This document shows positions 32,653-43,757 of a stretch of 64,000 nt of DNA, piece after piece. The notes below the pieces were generated by a model. That model ran no database searches. It had not been told where the DNA came from and saw only the letters and a list, made by a program, of their open reading frames with translations. Made by a program: the position numbers and the translations under genes. The stretch is from VRUE01 sp045805805. GTDB taxonomy: Bacteria > Actinomycetota > Thermoleophilia > Solirubrobacterales > 70-9. Position 1 is the stretch's first letter. The number at the start of each line of letters is the position of its first letter. The DNA lies in NCBI GenBank assembly GCA_045805805.1, contig JBJMKO010000055.1:1-64000 (forward strand), written 5' to 3'.

Positions 32653-33615
32653 ATGGCTGACGCCGCCAAGACCGCCTCGCTTTCCGAACGGCTCGTCGCC
32701 GGGGACAAGCGCGCCCTGGCCCGGGCGATCACGCTGATCGAGTCCGACGACCCTGCCGGCTGGGAGCTGGTGCGTGAGGTCTATCCCCGAACCGGAAAGG
32801 CCCGGATCGTCGGCTTCACCGGGCCCCCGGGGGTCGGCAAGAGCACCCTGATCGGGGCGCTGACGGCGGAGCTGCGCAAGGCCGATCGCCAGGTCGCCGT
32901 GCTCTCGATCGACCCCTCCAGTCCCTTCACGCACGGCGCTCTGCTCGGTGACCGGATCCGCCTCTCGGACCACTTCCTCGACCCCGGCGTCTTCATCCGC
33001 TCGATGGCCTCGCGCGGCGCCCTCGGCGGTCTCTCCGAGGCGGCCCTCCAGGTGGCGCTGGCGATGGACGCCGCCGGCAAGGACGACGTGCTGATCGAGA
33101 CAGTCGGAGTCGGCCAGGCCGAGATCGACATCGTCGACCACGCCGACACGATCGTGCTGGCCCTGATGCCGGGCTCGGGCGACTCGATCCAGGCACTGAA
33201 GGCGGGGGTGATGGAGATTCCCGACGTGATCGTCGTCAACAAGGCCGATCACCCGATGACCGACACGATGGTGCGCGAGGTCCGCGGCGTGCTCGCCCTC
33301 TCGCACGATCCCGAAGGCTGGCAGGTGCCGATCCTGCGCACCGAGGCAGCCCGGGGGGAGGGGGTGACGGAGCTCGCCGAGGCAATCGACCGCCACCGTT
33401 CCCACATCGAGGAGGCCGGCACGCTGGAGGAGCGTCGCGCCCGCAACCTGCGCAACGAGGTACTGGGGATCGCCGCATCGCGGATGCGGCGGCGGATGGA
33501 GGCGACGGCCGCCGGCGATCCCGAGACCGCGTCGCTGCTGGATCGCGTGGTCAAGCGCGAGCTCGACCCCGCCAGCGCCGCCTCCGAGCTGCTCGAGAGG
33601 CAGGGGGATGACTGA
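32653..33615 (+). CDS. meaB: MeaB/ArgK-family G-protein chaperone of B12 mutases
   Basis: A 320-residue GTPase that gates cofactor delivery and protects adenosylcobalamin-dependent acyl-CoA mutases. Walker A GPPGVGKST is near residue 57, the MeaB-specific DPSSPFTHGALLGDRIRL and the ETVGVGQAEIDI switch follow, and the base-specificity motif is NKAD. The two mutase subunit genes lie 11 kb downstream rather than adjacent. The PRC-barrel gene overlaps its stop by 8 bp. Confidence 0.93.
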   Translation: MADAAKTASLSERLVAGDKRALARAITLIESDDPAGWELVREVYPRTGKARIVGFTGPPGVGKSTLIGALTAELRKADRQVAVLSIDPSSPFTHGALLGDRIRLSDHFLDPGVFIRSMASRGALGGLSEAALQVALAMDAAGKDDVLIETVGVGQAEIDIVDHADTIVLALMPGSGDSIQALKAGVMEIPDVIVVNKADHPMTDTMVREVRGVLALSHDPEGWQVPILRTEAARGEGVTELAEAIDRHRSHIEEAGTLEERRARNLRNEVLGIAASRMRRRMEATAAGDPETASLLDRVVKRELDPASAASELLERQGDD

Positions 33616-34009
33616 TTCGTCGTCGAGCTCGCTGCCGTCCCTGGCCGAGGCGAGCGGCTGGGTCGGTCACGCGGTCGACGACGTCGACGGCGCAGCGGTG
33701 GGACAGGTTCACGGCTTCTTCGTCGATGCCGGGGGAGAAGAGCCGACCTGGTTGATCGCCAGGCAAGGCCGTGTCCGTGGCACGCTCGTGGCGATCCCCC
33801 TGTATGACTGCGCGGGTGGCGGTGGCCGCGTCTGGGTCGCCCACCGGGGGGAATCGATTCGCAGTGCGCCGGTTGTCGATCCGGCCCGCCCTCTCCTGCG
33901 CGAGCACGAGCTGGCGATCTGCGCCCATTACGGCATCGACGAGCGGGCAAGGCGGGCGGCCGAGGTTGCGGCACGACCGGCGGGCTCGGTCACCTCGCAG
34001 CCCGCCTGA
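33608..34009 (+). CDS. PRC-barrel domain protein
   Basis: A 133-residue protein with a PRC-barrel-like core at about 15-85 (GHAVDDVDGAAVGQVHGFFV, then PTWLIARQGRVRGTLVAIPL). PRC barrels are small beta domains found in RimM and photosynthetic reaction-centre H subunits and in stress proteins. It overlaps meaB by 8 bp. Specific role unknown. Confidence 0.7.
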   Translation: MTDSSSSSLPSLAEASGWVGHAVDDVDGAAVGQVHGFFVDAGGEEPTWLIARQGRVRGTLVAIPLYDCAGGGGRVWVAHRGESIRSAPVVDPARPLLREHELAICAHYGIDERARRAAEVAARPAGSVTSQPA

Positions 34010-34058
34010 GCCGGGCGGCGCTGCATCCCCGCGTACCGGAGGTGGAAAGGTTTAGGCG

Positions 34059-35813
34059 ATGGCACTGCTGATTCTCTTCGGCTTCGTCGCGGGCGCGGGG
34101 ACCGCGCTCTCACCTTGCGTGCTGCCGGTGCTGCCGATCGCGCTCACGGCGGGCGCGACAGGGGGCAGGCGGCGACCGCTGGGGATCGTCGTCGGCCTCG
34201 CCGTCTCCTTCACCTTTGCGACCGTTGCCCTGGTCTACGTGATCGCGGCCCTGGGTCTTCCCGGCGACCTGCTGCGCAAGCTGGCGATCGCGGTCCTGCT
34301 CGGCTTCGGGATCGTGCTGATGATCCCGCCGCTCGCGGCCCGGATCGAGGCGGCGATGAGCCGCTTCGCCGGACGCGCCGGTGTCGCCCGTGGGGGCGGC
34401 GACGGCTTCTGGTCGGGAACCGTGGTCGGTGCCAGCCTCGGCCTCGTCTACGCGCCCTGTGCCGGCCCGATCCTCGCCGGTGTGATCACTGTCTCTGCCT
34501 CGCAGCCGTTCACCGCCGGCCGGCTCGCGGTGGCGCTCAGCTATGGGATCGGCTCGGCCGTGGTCCTCTACTTCTTGATGCTGGGCGGCCGTCGCGTCGT
34601 CGCCCCGCTCGCGCGCCGCGGCAACGGCCTGCAGGTGGCGATGGGAGCGGTGATGGTCGTCGTCGCCCTGGCGATGGCGGGCAACTACGACGTCAGGTTC
34701 CAGAACAGGATCGCCGGCGATCTGCCCAGCTTCCTGGTCAATCCCACCGAAGGGCTGGAGGACACCGCCTCGGCCCGCTCGGCGCTGGAAGGCGTCCGTG
34801 GGGAAGCGGCCCACGGCGTCGGCGCGGTGGCGGCCCGCGCGCCTCAGCCGTCGACCGGCCCGAACGGCGAAGCCAACCTGCCGGTGCTCGGCACGGCGCC
34901 GGAATTCGTCGACACCCAGGACTGGTTCAACACCCCGGGCGACCGGCCGCTGACGCTGGGGTCGCTGCGAGGCCGCGTCGTCCTCGTCGACTTCTGGACC
35001 TACAGCTGCATCAACTGCCTGCGCACGCTGCCCTACCTGACGGCCTGGGACAGGACCTACCGCGAGGATGGCCTGACGATAGTGGGCGTCCACTCGCCCG
35101 AGTTTCCCTTCGAGAAGGACGCCGGCAACGTGGAGGAAGCGATCGAGCGCAACGGGATCCACTACCCCGTGGTCCAGGACAACGACCTGGCGACCTGGAG
35201 CGCCTACGGCAACCAGTACTGGCCGGCCGAGTACTTCATCGACGCCCAGGGCCGGGTGCGCTACGCGCACTTCGGCGAGGGCGAGTACGGCAAGAAGGAG
35301 CAGGTCATCCGCGAGCTGCTCGCCGAAGCGGGCCGGCCGGTGGCGAAGAAAGAGTCCGGAGCCCACGGGATCGCTCCATCGCCGAGCGTGACGACGCCGG
35401 AGACCTACCTCGGCGCCGCCCGCGCCGAACGCTTCGTCAACCCGGTGCTCTCGCCAGGGGCGCACGATTTCGGCGCCCCCTCCCCGCCGCCCTCGGACGA
35501 ATTCGCCTACCGCGGCCGCTGGAAGATCGCCTTGGAGTCCGCCACTGCCGAAGGCGGCTCGCTCGATCTCAATTTCGGCGCCCGCCGCGTCTACCTGGTG
35601 CTGGGCTCGCCGGGACATATCCGCCACATGCGCGTCCTGCTCGACGGCCGCCCGATCCCGGACAGCGTCGCCGGCTCCGACGTCCACGGCGGCGCAGTAG
35701 ACATCACCGCCCAGCGCCTCTACAACCTCGTCGACCTGCCCAGGGTCGAAAAGCACGTGCTCACACTGGAGCCCGAAAAAGGCGTGATGGGCTATGCGTT
35801 CACTTTCGGTTAG
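34059..35813 (+). CDS. dipZ: DipZ-type cytochrome c biogenesis/thioredoxin fusion (CcdA + TlpA-like)
   Basis: A 584-residue protein. An N-terminal CcdA/DsbD-like membrane domain (about 1-220) has the redox-cysteine motifs LSPCVLPVLP and YAPCAGPILAG. A linker leads to an exported thioredoxin-like domain (about 290-430) with the active-site motif WTYSCINC. The C-terminal 130 residues form a beta domain typical of actinobacterial DipZ. It carries electrons from cytoplasmic thiols to extracytoplasmic proteins. ATG 34059 follows the PRC gene by 49 bp. A large hairpin follows the stop. Confidence 0.93.
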   Translation: MALLILFGFVAGAGTALSPCVLPVLPIALTAGATGGRRRPLGIVVGLAVSFTFATVALVYVIAALGLPGDLLRKLAIAVLLGFGIVLMIPPLAARIEAAMSRFAGRAGVARGGGDGFWSGTVVGASLGLVYAPCAGPILAGVITVSASQPFTAGRLAVALSYGIGSAVVLYFLMLGGRRVVAPLARRGNGLQVAMGAVMVVVALAMAGNYDVRFQNRIAGDLPSFLVNPTEGLEDTASARSALEGVRGEAAHGVGAVAARAPQPSTGPNGEANLPVLGTAPEFVDTQDWFNTPGDRPLTLGSLRGRVVLVDFWTYSCINCLRTLPYLTAWDRTYREDGLTIVGVHSPEFPFEKDAGNVEEAIERNGIHYPVVQDNDLATWSAYGNQYWPAEYFIDAQGRVRYAHFGEGEYGKKEQVIRELLAEAGRPVAKKESGAHGIAPSPSVTTPETYLGAARAERFVNPVLSPGAHDFGAPSPPPSDEFAYRGRWKIALESATAEGGSLDLNFGARRVYLVLGSPGHIRHMRVLLDGRPIPDSVAGSDVHGGAVDITAQRLYNLVDLPRVEKHVLTLEPEKGVMGYAFTFG

Positions 35814-35850
35814 CCGGGACCTTCAAAGCTTCAGGCGCGCGTCGCAGCCA

Positions 35851-35917
35851 GGGGCCTTCGGGGGCCCTCCCCAGGAACTCCCGCGAAGCGGCCTGGGGAG
35901 GGACCCCCGAAGGCCCC
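35851..35917. terminator. Bidirectional hairpin between convergent dipZ and acyl-CoA dehydrogenase genes
   Basis: Arms 35851-35875 and 35892-35917 pair over 25 bp with one bulged base. The apical loop is 16 nt. It sits in the 114-bp gap between two convergent stops and has no U-tract on either strand. Confidence 0.75.
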
Positions 35918-35927
35918 GTGGTCCGAC

Positions 35928-37073
35928 CTAGCAACCCAGCTGGCGGGCTATGACCATCTGCTGGACCTCGTCGGTGCCCTCGCCGATGGTGAGGATCTTG
36001 GCGTCGCGGTAGAAGCGGCAGACCGGGTACTCCTCGATGTAGCCGTAGCCGCCGTGGATCTGCACCGCCTCCTCGGTCGCCCGCACCGCGAGGCGGCCGG
36101 TGATCAGCTTGGCCTGGGCGGCGGTGAGGGTGAAGGACTTGCCCGCGTCCTTCTCCAGCGCTGCTCGCCAGGTGAGCAGCCGCGCCGCCTCGATCTGGGC
36201 GGAGAGGTCGGCGATCTTGGCCTGGATCGACTGGAACTTGGAGATTGCCTGGCCGAAGGCCTGTCGCTCCTTGGCATAGGCGATCGCCTCGTCGAGCGCA
36301 CCCTGGGCCAGCCCGACACCCATCGCGGCAACGCCGATCCGGCCGCCGTCGAGGATGTGGAGGAAGTTCTTGAAGCCGTCGCCGCGGCGGCCGAGCAGGC
36401 CGGCCTCGGGCACCCGGCAGTCCTCGAACGTGAGCGGCCGCGTATCCGACGCGTTCCAGCCCATCTTCCGATAGGGCTCGCCGAACTCATAGCCGGGCGT
36501 CCCGGTGGGCACGATCAAGTTCGAGATCTCCTTGCGCCCATTCGCCTCGCCTGTCACCGCCGTAATCGAGACACACCCCGAGATATCTGTCCCCGAGTTC
36601 GTAATGAACTGCTTGGCCCCGTTGACGACCCATTCCCCGCCATCGAGCTCCGCCGTGGTCCGCACGTTCCCGGCATCCGACCCAGCCTCCGGCTCGGTCA
36701 GCCCAAAAGAGGCAAGCCGTTCCCCACTGCACAGCTGAGGCAACCACTCCGACTTCTGCCCCTCCGACCCCCACAGATAGATGGGCATAGTCCCCAACGA
36801 AGTGTGCGCAGCCATCGTGATGCAGACGGAAGAATCGATCCGAGCCAGCTCTTCAACCGCAAGCACGTAGGAAAGGGTGTCCGCCCCGCCACCCCCGTAC
36901 TCCTGCGGAAACGGAATCCCCATAAGCCCAAGCTCCCCAAGCTTCTCGACGATCTCATAGGGGAACCGCTTCTCGCGATCAAGCTCCTCCGCAACAGGCT
37001 TGACCTCAGCAAGCGCAAACTCCCGCACCGTCTCACGAAGAAGCCTCTGCTCGTCAGAAAGCTCAAAATCCAC
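35928..37073 (-). CDS. Acyl-CoA dehydrogenase
   Basis: A 381-residue FAD flavoprotein that forms the alpha,beta double bond of acyl-CoA and donates electrons to ETF. Conserved parts: LTEPEAGSDAG near residue 130, FAD contact FITNSG, QAFGQAISKFQSIQ near 258, and IHGGYGYIEEYPVCRFYRDA. The catalytic Glu lies in the C-terminal GEGTDEVQ. Residue context suggests a short/branched-chain type rather than long-chain. EtfAB and ETF-QO for its electrons are encoded 10 kb away. Confidence 0.93.
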   Translation of the reverse strand: MDFELSDEQRLLRETVREFALAEVKPVAEELDREKRFPYEIVEKLGELGLMGIPFPQEYGGGGADTLSYVLAVEELARIDSSVCITMAAHTSLGTMPIYLWGSEGQKSEWLPQLCSGERLASFGLTEPEAGSDAGNVRTTAELDGGEWVVNGAKQFITNSGTDISGCVSITAVTGEANGRKEISNLIVPTGTPGYEFGEPYRKMGWNASDTRPLTFEDCRVPEAGLLGRRGDGFKNFLHILDGGRIGVAAMGVGLAQGALDEAIAYAKERQAFGQAISKFQSIQAKIADLSAQIEAARLLTWRAALEKDAGKSFTLTAAQAKLITGRLAVRATEEAVQIHGGYGYIEEYPVCRFYRDAKILTIGEGTDEVQQMVIARQLGC

Positions 37074-37142
37074 GGCCGGAGAGTATGGCTTCGCGTTTAC
37101 CGTCGACGCCTCGCAGCTTCAGCTAGGCAGCGAAGAGCGTTT

Positions 37143-37254
37143 CTGCCGGGGGGTGGCATGGATTTGGGGGACCACCCCCGAGGAGGCGGCGCAGCCGCCC
37201 CCGCAGCGGGGTGGTGGAACCAAATCCATGACAGGACCCGCCGGCCCAACCGCC
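37143..37254 (-). repeat. Dispersed palindromic element, copy 1 (3' of the aldehyde dehydrogenase gene)
   Basis: Read on the minus strand, the element starts immediately after the aldehyde dehydrogenase stop codon and folds into nested hairpins: outer arms CATGGATTTGG / CCAAATCCATG and a GC-rich core. A 55-bp core is identical to the copy at 59107-59213, in the same orientation relative to its upstream gene and at nearly the same distance from the stop. Confidence 0.85.
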
Positions 37255-38691
37255 TCAGAGCTGCAGACTCTTGACCTGCAACAACTCCTCGATCGCATAA
37301 CGCCCGTTCTCCCGCCCGTGCCCCGACTGCTTGTACCCGCCAAACGGAGCCAACGGGTTGAACGCCCCGCCGTTGATCTCGATCTGCCCGGTCCGCAGCC
37401 GCTTGGCAACATCGATCGCCCGGTCCTGGTCCGCCGACCAGACCCCGCCGGCCAGCCCGTACACAGTGTCGTTGGCGATCCGCACCGCCTCGTCCTCGCC
37501 GTCGTAGGGCTGGATTGCCAGCACCGGTCCGAAGATCTCCTCCTGGGCGATCGTCATCTCGGGCGTCACCTCGGAGAAGACCGTGGGGCGGACGAAGTAG
37601 CCGCGCTCGAGCCCCTCGGGCGCGGCAGCGCCGCCGGTGACGAGCTTTGCTCCTTCGGCCTCGCCCTTCTCGATGTAGCCGCGCACGCGCTCGCGCTGCA
37701 CCTCGGAGACGAGCGGGCCGAGTCGGGTCGAGTCCTCGAAGGGGTCTCCCGGCGTGAAGGACTCCGCCGCCCGGGTGGCGATCTGCTCGGCCTCGGCCAG
37801 CTTCTCCCGCGGCACCAGCATCCGGGTCAGGGCGCTGCAGGTCTGGCCGGAGTTGAGGTAGCACTTGCCCACTCCGTCAGGCACGGCCCTGCTCAGGTCG
37901 GCGTCGTCGAGAATCACGTTCGGCGACTTGCCGCCGAGCTCCATCGCCACCGGCTTCACCGTCGCCGAGGCCAGCTCGGAGACGCGCCGCCCTGCCCGGG
38001 TCGAGCCGGTGAAGGAGACCATGTCTACGCCAGGGTGACCGGCGATCGCCTCGCCGACGGCCGGGCCGGTGCCGGTGACGAGGTTGAAGACCCCGGCCGG
38101 GAGGCCGGCGGCCTCGATCACCTCGGCGAGGATGAAGGCGTTGAGCGGCACGACCTCGCTCGGCTTCAGCACCACGGTGCAGCCGGCGGCGAGGGCGGGA
38201 GCGACCTTGGCGGCGATCTGGTTCAGCGGGTAGTTCCAAGGCGTGATCGCGCCGAGCACGCCGACCGGCTCGCGCAGCACCCGCGAGTTGCCGATCTCCT
38301 CCTCCCACCTGACCTCCTCCATCAGGCTCGGCATCGCCGCGAACTGGGCGATGGGAAGCCCGGCCTGGATGATCTTGCTCAAGGTCAGCGGCATCCCCAG
38401 CTCCTGGGCGATCGTCCCCGCGATCTCCTCCGAGCGCTCGCCGAGGCCGGCGGCGATCGCGCTCAGGTATCCGGCGCGCTCCTCGCGCGATGCCTGCGAC
38501 CAGGACTCGAAAGCGTCCCGTGCGGCGACGATGGCGCGATCGGCGTCGGCGGCCGTGCAGGCCGGGATCGAACCCATCGCCTCCTCGGTGGTCGAGTTGA
38601 TCACCTCGAGCGTCTCCGAGCCCTCGGGCTCGACCCACTCGCCGCCGATGAAGATCCTGTCGCGAACCTGAGTCTCCGCCGCTGTAGCCAT
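37255..38691 (-). CDS. Aldehyde dehydrogenase family protein
   Basis: A 478-residue NAD(P)-dependent aldehyde dehydrogenase. It has ITPWNYPLNQIAAKVAPALA near residue 150, the catalytic Glu in VAMELGGKSPN near 250, and the nucleophile Cys in LNSGQTCSALTRML near 285. A C-terminal PFGGYKQSGHGRENG motif completes the fold. The start ATG at 38691 has an AGGAGGG Shine-Dalgarno 6-7 nt upstream, although the frame stays open far upstream. An HxlR gene with the same orientation lies 90 bp upstream. Confidence 0.93.
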   Translation of the reverse strand: MATAAETQVRDRIFIGGEWVEPEGSETLEVINSTTEEAMGSIPACTAADADRAIVAARDAFESWSQASREERAGYLSAIAAGLGERSEEIAGTIAQELGMPLTLSKIIQAGLPIAQFAAMPSLMEEVRWEEEIGNSRVLREPVGVLGAITPWNYPLNQIAAKVAPALAAGCTVVLKPSEVVPLNAFILAEVIEAAGLPAGVFNLVTGTGPAVGEAIAGHPGVDMVSFTGSTRAGRRVSELASATVKPVAMELGGKSPNVILDDADLSRAVPDGVGKCYLNSGQTCSALTRMLVPREKLAEAEQIATRAAESFTPGDPFEDSTRLGPLVSEVQRERVRGYIEKGEAEGAKLVTGGAAAPEGLERGYFVRPTVFSEVTPEMTIAQEEIFGPVLAIQPYDGEDEAVRIANDTVYGLAGGVWSADQDRAIDVAKRLRTGQIEINGGAFNPLAPFGGYKQSGHGRENGRYAIEELLQVKSLQL

Positions 38692-38760
38692 CACAACCCT
38701 CCTGTCTCTTTGCCGTTCCTGGCCGCCCAGCCAAACTAGCGTGCGAGCGTCTCCGGTGGT

Positions 38761-38806
38761 CGAGTGGTCATTTGATGACCCTATGGCGTGGTCAAGTGAC
38801 CACTCG
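38761..38806. terminator. Hairpin overlapping the 3' end of the HxlR gene
   Basis: Arms 38761-38775 and 38792-38806 pair at 14 of 15 positions around a 16-nt loop that contains the HxlR stop codon (38781-38783). It is a likely terminator formed from the final codons. Confidence 0.6.
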
Positions 38807-39290
38807 TCGTCTCGCCAGTGGTGGCGAGTGCGGGGCCGGGGATCGCGCGGGCGTCGCGGGCGTGGAGGAGCTTGCCGCAGCTCCCGCAGATGCCGCGGTC
38901 GCTGACCGCGCCGCCGCACCCCTTGTGGACGATCAGCATTGGCGGCCCGTCGGGGCTGGGGGAGTGGCGATCGCCCCAGGCGAGCAGGGCGACCAGGGCC
39001 GGCCAGAGGTCGAGCCCCTTCTCGGTGAGGAAGTACTCGTAGCGGTCGGGACGTCTCTGGTAGGCGCGTCGCTCGAGGATGTCCTCCTCGACCAGTCGCT
39101 GCAGGCGGGCGGAGAGAACGTTGCGGGCGACCCCGAGCCCCTTCTGCAACTCGTCGAAGCGCCGCCGCCCGTTCATCACGTCGCGCACGATCAGCAGCGA
39201 CCAGCGCTCGCCGACCACCTCCAGGGAGCGGGCAATAGAGCAGATCTGCCCCGGATAGTCGTTGCGCAGCACAAAGTGATCTTGGCACAC
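38781..39290 (-). CDS. HxlR-family regulator with C-terminal zinc-ribbon-like tail
   Basis: A 169-residue regulator. The HxlR winged helix spans about 10-105 (ICSIARSLEVVGERWSLLIV, RRRFDELQKGLGVARNVLSA, YEYFLTEKGLDLWPAL). Residues about 115-150 add a Cys-rich tail (HKGCGGAVSDRGICGSCGK), a plausible metal-binding or redox module not found in minimal HxlR proteins. GTG 39290 is used here; GTG 39272 would remove six residues. The twin palindromes next to its start suggest autoregulation together with the divergent thioesterase transcript. Confidence 0.87.
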   Translation of the reverse strand: MCQDHFVLRNDYPGQICSIARSLEVVGERWSLLIVRDVMNGRRRFDELQKGLGVARNVLSARLQRLVEEDILERRAYQRRPDRYEYFLTEKGLDLWPALVALLAWGDRHSPSPDGPPMLIVHKGCGGAVSDRGICGSCGKLLHARDARAIPGPALATTGETTSGHLTTP

Positions 39291-39355
39291 TGAGTTGCGT
39301 CAAGCAACTCAGTCCGTTATGGTCGGCCTCAATGCAAGTTGCTTCAAGCAACCTA
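39291..39355. promoter_or_regulatory. Twin palindromic operators in the HxlR / thioesterase divergent region
   Basis: AGTTGCGTCAAGCAACT-centred (39291-39311) and AAGTTGCTTCAAGCAACCT-centred (39335-39355) sites share the palindrome GTTGCnTCAAGCAAC and are 44 bp apart, about four helical turns. They are good candidate sites for the adjacent HxlR protein. Confidence 0.65.
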
Positions 39356-39439
39356 GCCCGCTGACTTTGTGGTTTGTGGCGCATACGGGCTACAAAACAC
39401 GAAGTCAGCGGGCAAACGGTCAGAAATGGAGGCGCTGCG

Positions 39440-39598
39440 ATGAGGTTGACACCCAGGCCCAGAAGTCACCAGCGGTCCAAGGCGCCGCGGATCTCGATCA
39501 GCCAGGCGGAGATCACCGCCGACCTGCTCTATCCGGCCAGCCCACGCGCGGCCCGGGGGCGGGGCGGCGCCCCGCGTGCGCGAGGAGTTGCCAGGTGA
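39440..39598 (+). CDS. Candidate small basic protein coupled to the thioesterase gene
   Basis: A 52-codon frame starting ATG 39440 with GGAGG 8-9 nt upstream. It ends in a GTGA overlap with the thioesterase start at 39595. The peptide begins MRLTPRPRSHQRSKAPRISI, is basic and Arg/Ala/Pro-rich, and has no recognised domain. It may be a real small protein or a leader whose translation controls the thioesterase. The Shine-Dalgarno and overlap support it; the low-complexity end counts against it. Confidence 0.4.
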   Translation: MRLTPRPRSHQRSKAPRISISQAEITADLLYPASPRAARGRGGAPRARGVAR

Positions 39599-40158
39599 CC
39601 GAAGAGGGCGTCGCTGCCGACGGCGGCACCGCCGTCGGCGCGGCTCTCGCCTTCGCCGAGTCCAGCCCGGGGACCAGTCGCAGCCGCACCCTCGTCTGGC
39701 AGGACCCGGTGCCGATCGCGGCGGCCGGCGCGACGATGACCGGCATGGAGTACATGGAAGCGATCGTCTCCGGCCAACTGCCGCCGCCGCCGATCGCGGT
39801 GACGATGCGGATCCGGCCGATCGAGCTGGGCGAGGGCCGAGCCGTCTTCGAGGGCGAGCCCGGCGAGGAGCACTACAACCCGATCGGGGTCGTCCATGGC
39901 GGCTACGCCGCGACCCTGCTCGACTCCGCCCTTGGCTGCTCCGTGCACACCACGCTGCCGGCCGGCGTCGGCTATACCTCGCTCGGCCTCGAGGCCAAGT
40001 ACGTGCGCCCGATCACACGCGACACCGGCCGCGTCCTCTGCGAGGCCAACGTCCTATACCGGGGCCGCCGCCAGGCGACCGCCGAGGCCAACCTGACCGC
40101 GGCCGATAGCGGCAAGCTCCTCGCCCATGGCGTCGCCACCTGCATGATCCTCGCCTGA
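39595..40158 (+). CDS. PaaI-type hotdog thioesterase
   Basis: A 187-residue acyl-CoA thioesterase. The hotdog core spans about 60-185 with the signature HYNPIGVVHGGYAATLLDSA, where HGG and the following Asp form the active site, and YTSLGLEAKYVRPITRDTG after it. The reading frame is open further upstream, but GTG 39595 has GAGGAG 7 nt before it and starts at a normal length for the family. It probably hydrolyses small or aromatic acyl-CoAs and may be under control of the divergent HxlR regulator. Confidence 0.88.
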   Translation: MTEEGVAADGGTAVGAALAFAESSPGTSRSRTLVWQDPVPIAAAGATMTGMEYMEAIVSGQLPPPPIAVTMRIRPIELGEGRAVFEGEPGEEHYNPIGVVHGGYAATLLDSALGCSVHTTLPAGVGYTSLGLEAKYVRPITRDTGRVLCEANVLYRGRRQATAEANLTAADSGKLLAHGVATCMILA

Positions 40159-40209
40159 CCCCGGTGCAACGTTTGTCCCCCCGCTGTGGATAACGCGTTA
40201 CGCCGGTGG

Positions 40210-41652
<1,443 letters not shown>

Positions 41653-41772
41653 GCGAGTCTATGACCTTGCGCACGGCGGCCGATCGCAACCTCGCGCTAT
41701 CGTCCGCAGTGGGCCAGGCGGCCCTCCTCTATCGCGCCGAGACCCGGCATAACCACTAGAAGAAAGGCAGCC

Positions 41773-42957
<1,185 letters not shown>

Positions 42958-42960
42958 GCC

Positions 42961-43749
42961 GTGGGCCGCGCAGCCGCATTCTTCGACCTGGACAAGACCC
43001 TGATGGCAGGATCGTCGGGGATGCAGTTCGCCCGTGTCGCGATGCGGCACGGGCTCGTTGGCCGACGGCAGCTGGCGAGCTGGGGCCTGGAGCACCTGCG
43101 CTACCGGCTGCGCGGAACCACCGACGAGCGCACGACCGAGGTGCTTCGCATCGCCCGCGAGCTGATCGCGGGCGTCCCGGCGCGCAGCTTCGAACGGATG
43201 AACCCCGAGGTGATGGCGGCGATCCTGCCCCGCGTCTACCCGCAGATGCTCGACGAGGTCTACGGCCATCAGGACGCCGGGCGGCCGACCTTCATCGTCA
43301 GCGCCGCCGGCAGCGGCGTGGTGGAGCCGCTCGCCGACGTGCTCGGCATGGACGGCGGGGTGGGGACCCGCTACGAAGTGGGCGAGGACAGGACCCTGAC
43401 CGGCCGCTTCGACGGCCCCTTCGTCTACGGCGAGGGCAAGGTCGAGGCGATGCGGGCCTACGCCGCCGAGCACGGCATCGACCTCGCCACCTCCTACGCC
43501 TACTCGGACTCGATCTCCGACCTGCCGATGCTGCGCGCCGTCGGCAACCCGGTGGTCGTCAATCCCGACCCGCCGCTCCGGGAGATCGCCCGCGATGAGG
43601 GCTGGCAGACGCTCCGCTTCGAGCGCCTCGGCCGCCGCCTGGTCGCGGTCGCGATCACCCTGCTGGCAACCGTCGCCGGCTTCGGCGCCTCCCGTATCGC
43701 CGCCCGCCGCAAGGCGCCCCCGCCGCGCCGCTTTCCCCCGAGGCGTTAG
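42961..43749 (+). CDS. HAD-IB family hydrolase (SerB-like) with C-terminal membrane helix
   Basis: A 262-residue HAD phosphatase. Motif I is AAFFDLDKTLMAGSSG near residue 5, motif II is the Ser of FIVSAAGSG, and motif III/IV are GKVEAM and YSDSISDLPML. A hydrophobic segment (LVAVAITLLATVAGFGAS) near residue 228 and a basic tail follow, suggesting membrane anchoring as in related actinobacterial HAD-IB proteins linked to lipid phosphate removal. It is co-oriented with and 3 bp after the thiolase gene. Confidence 0.87.
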   Translation: MGRAAAFFDLDKTLMAGSSGMQFARVAMRHGLVGRRQLASWGLEHLRYRLRGTTDERTTEVLRIARELIAGVPARSFERMNPEVMAAILPRVYPQMLDEVYGHQDAGRPTFIVSAAGSGVVEPLADVLGMDGGVGTRYEVGEDRTLTGRFDGPFVYGEGKVEAMRAYAAEHGIDLATSYAYSDSISDLPMLRAVGNPVVVNPDPPLREIARDEGWQTLRFERLGRRLVAVAITLLATVAGFGASRIAARRKAPPPRRFPPRR

Positions 43750-43757
43750 GCAGGGTG

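Noticed and set aside
38692..39384. N-terminal extension of the aldehyde dehydrogenase up to 39384
   Set aside because: It would be antisense across the HxlR promoter and include low-complexity sequence. ATG 38691 has an ideal Shine-Dalgarno and gives normal family length.
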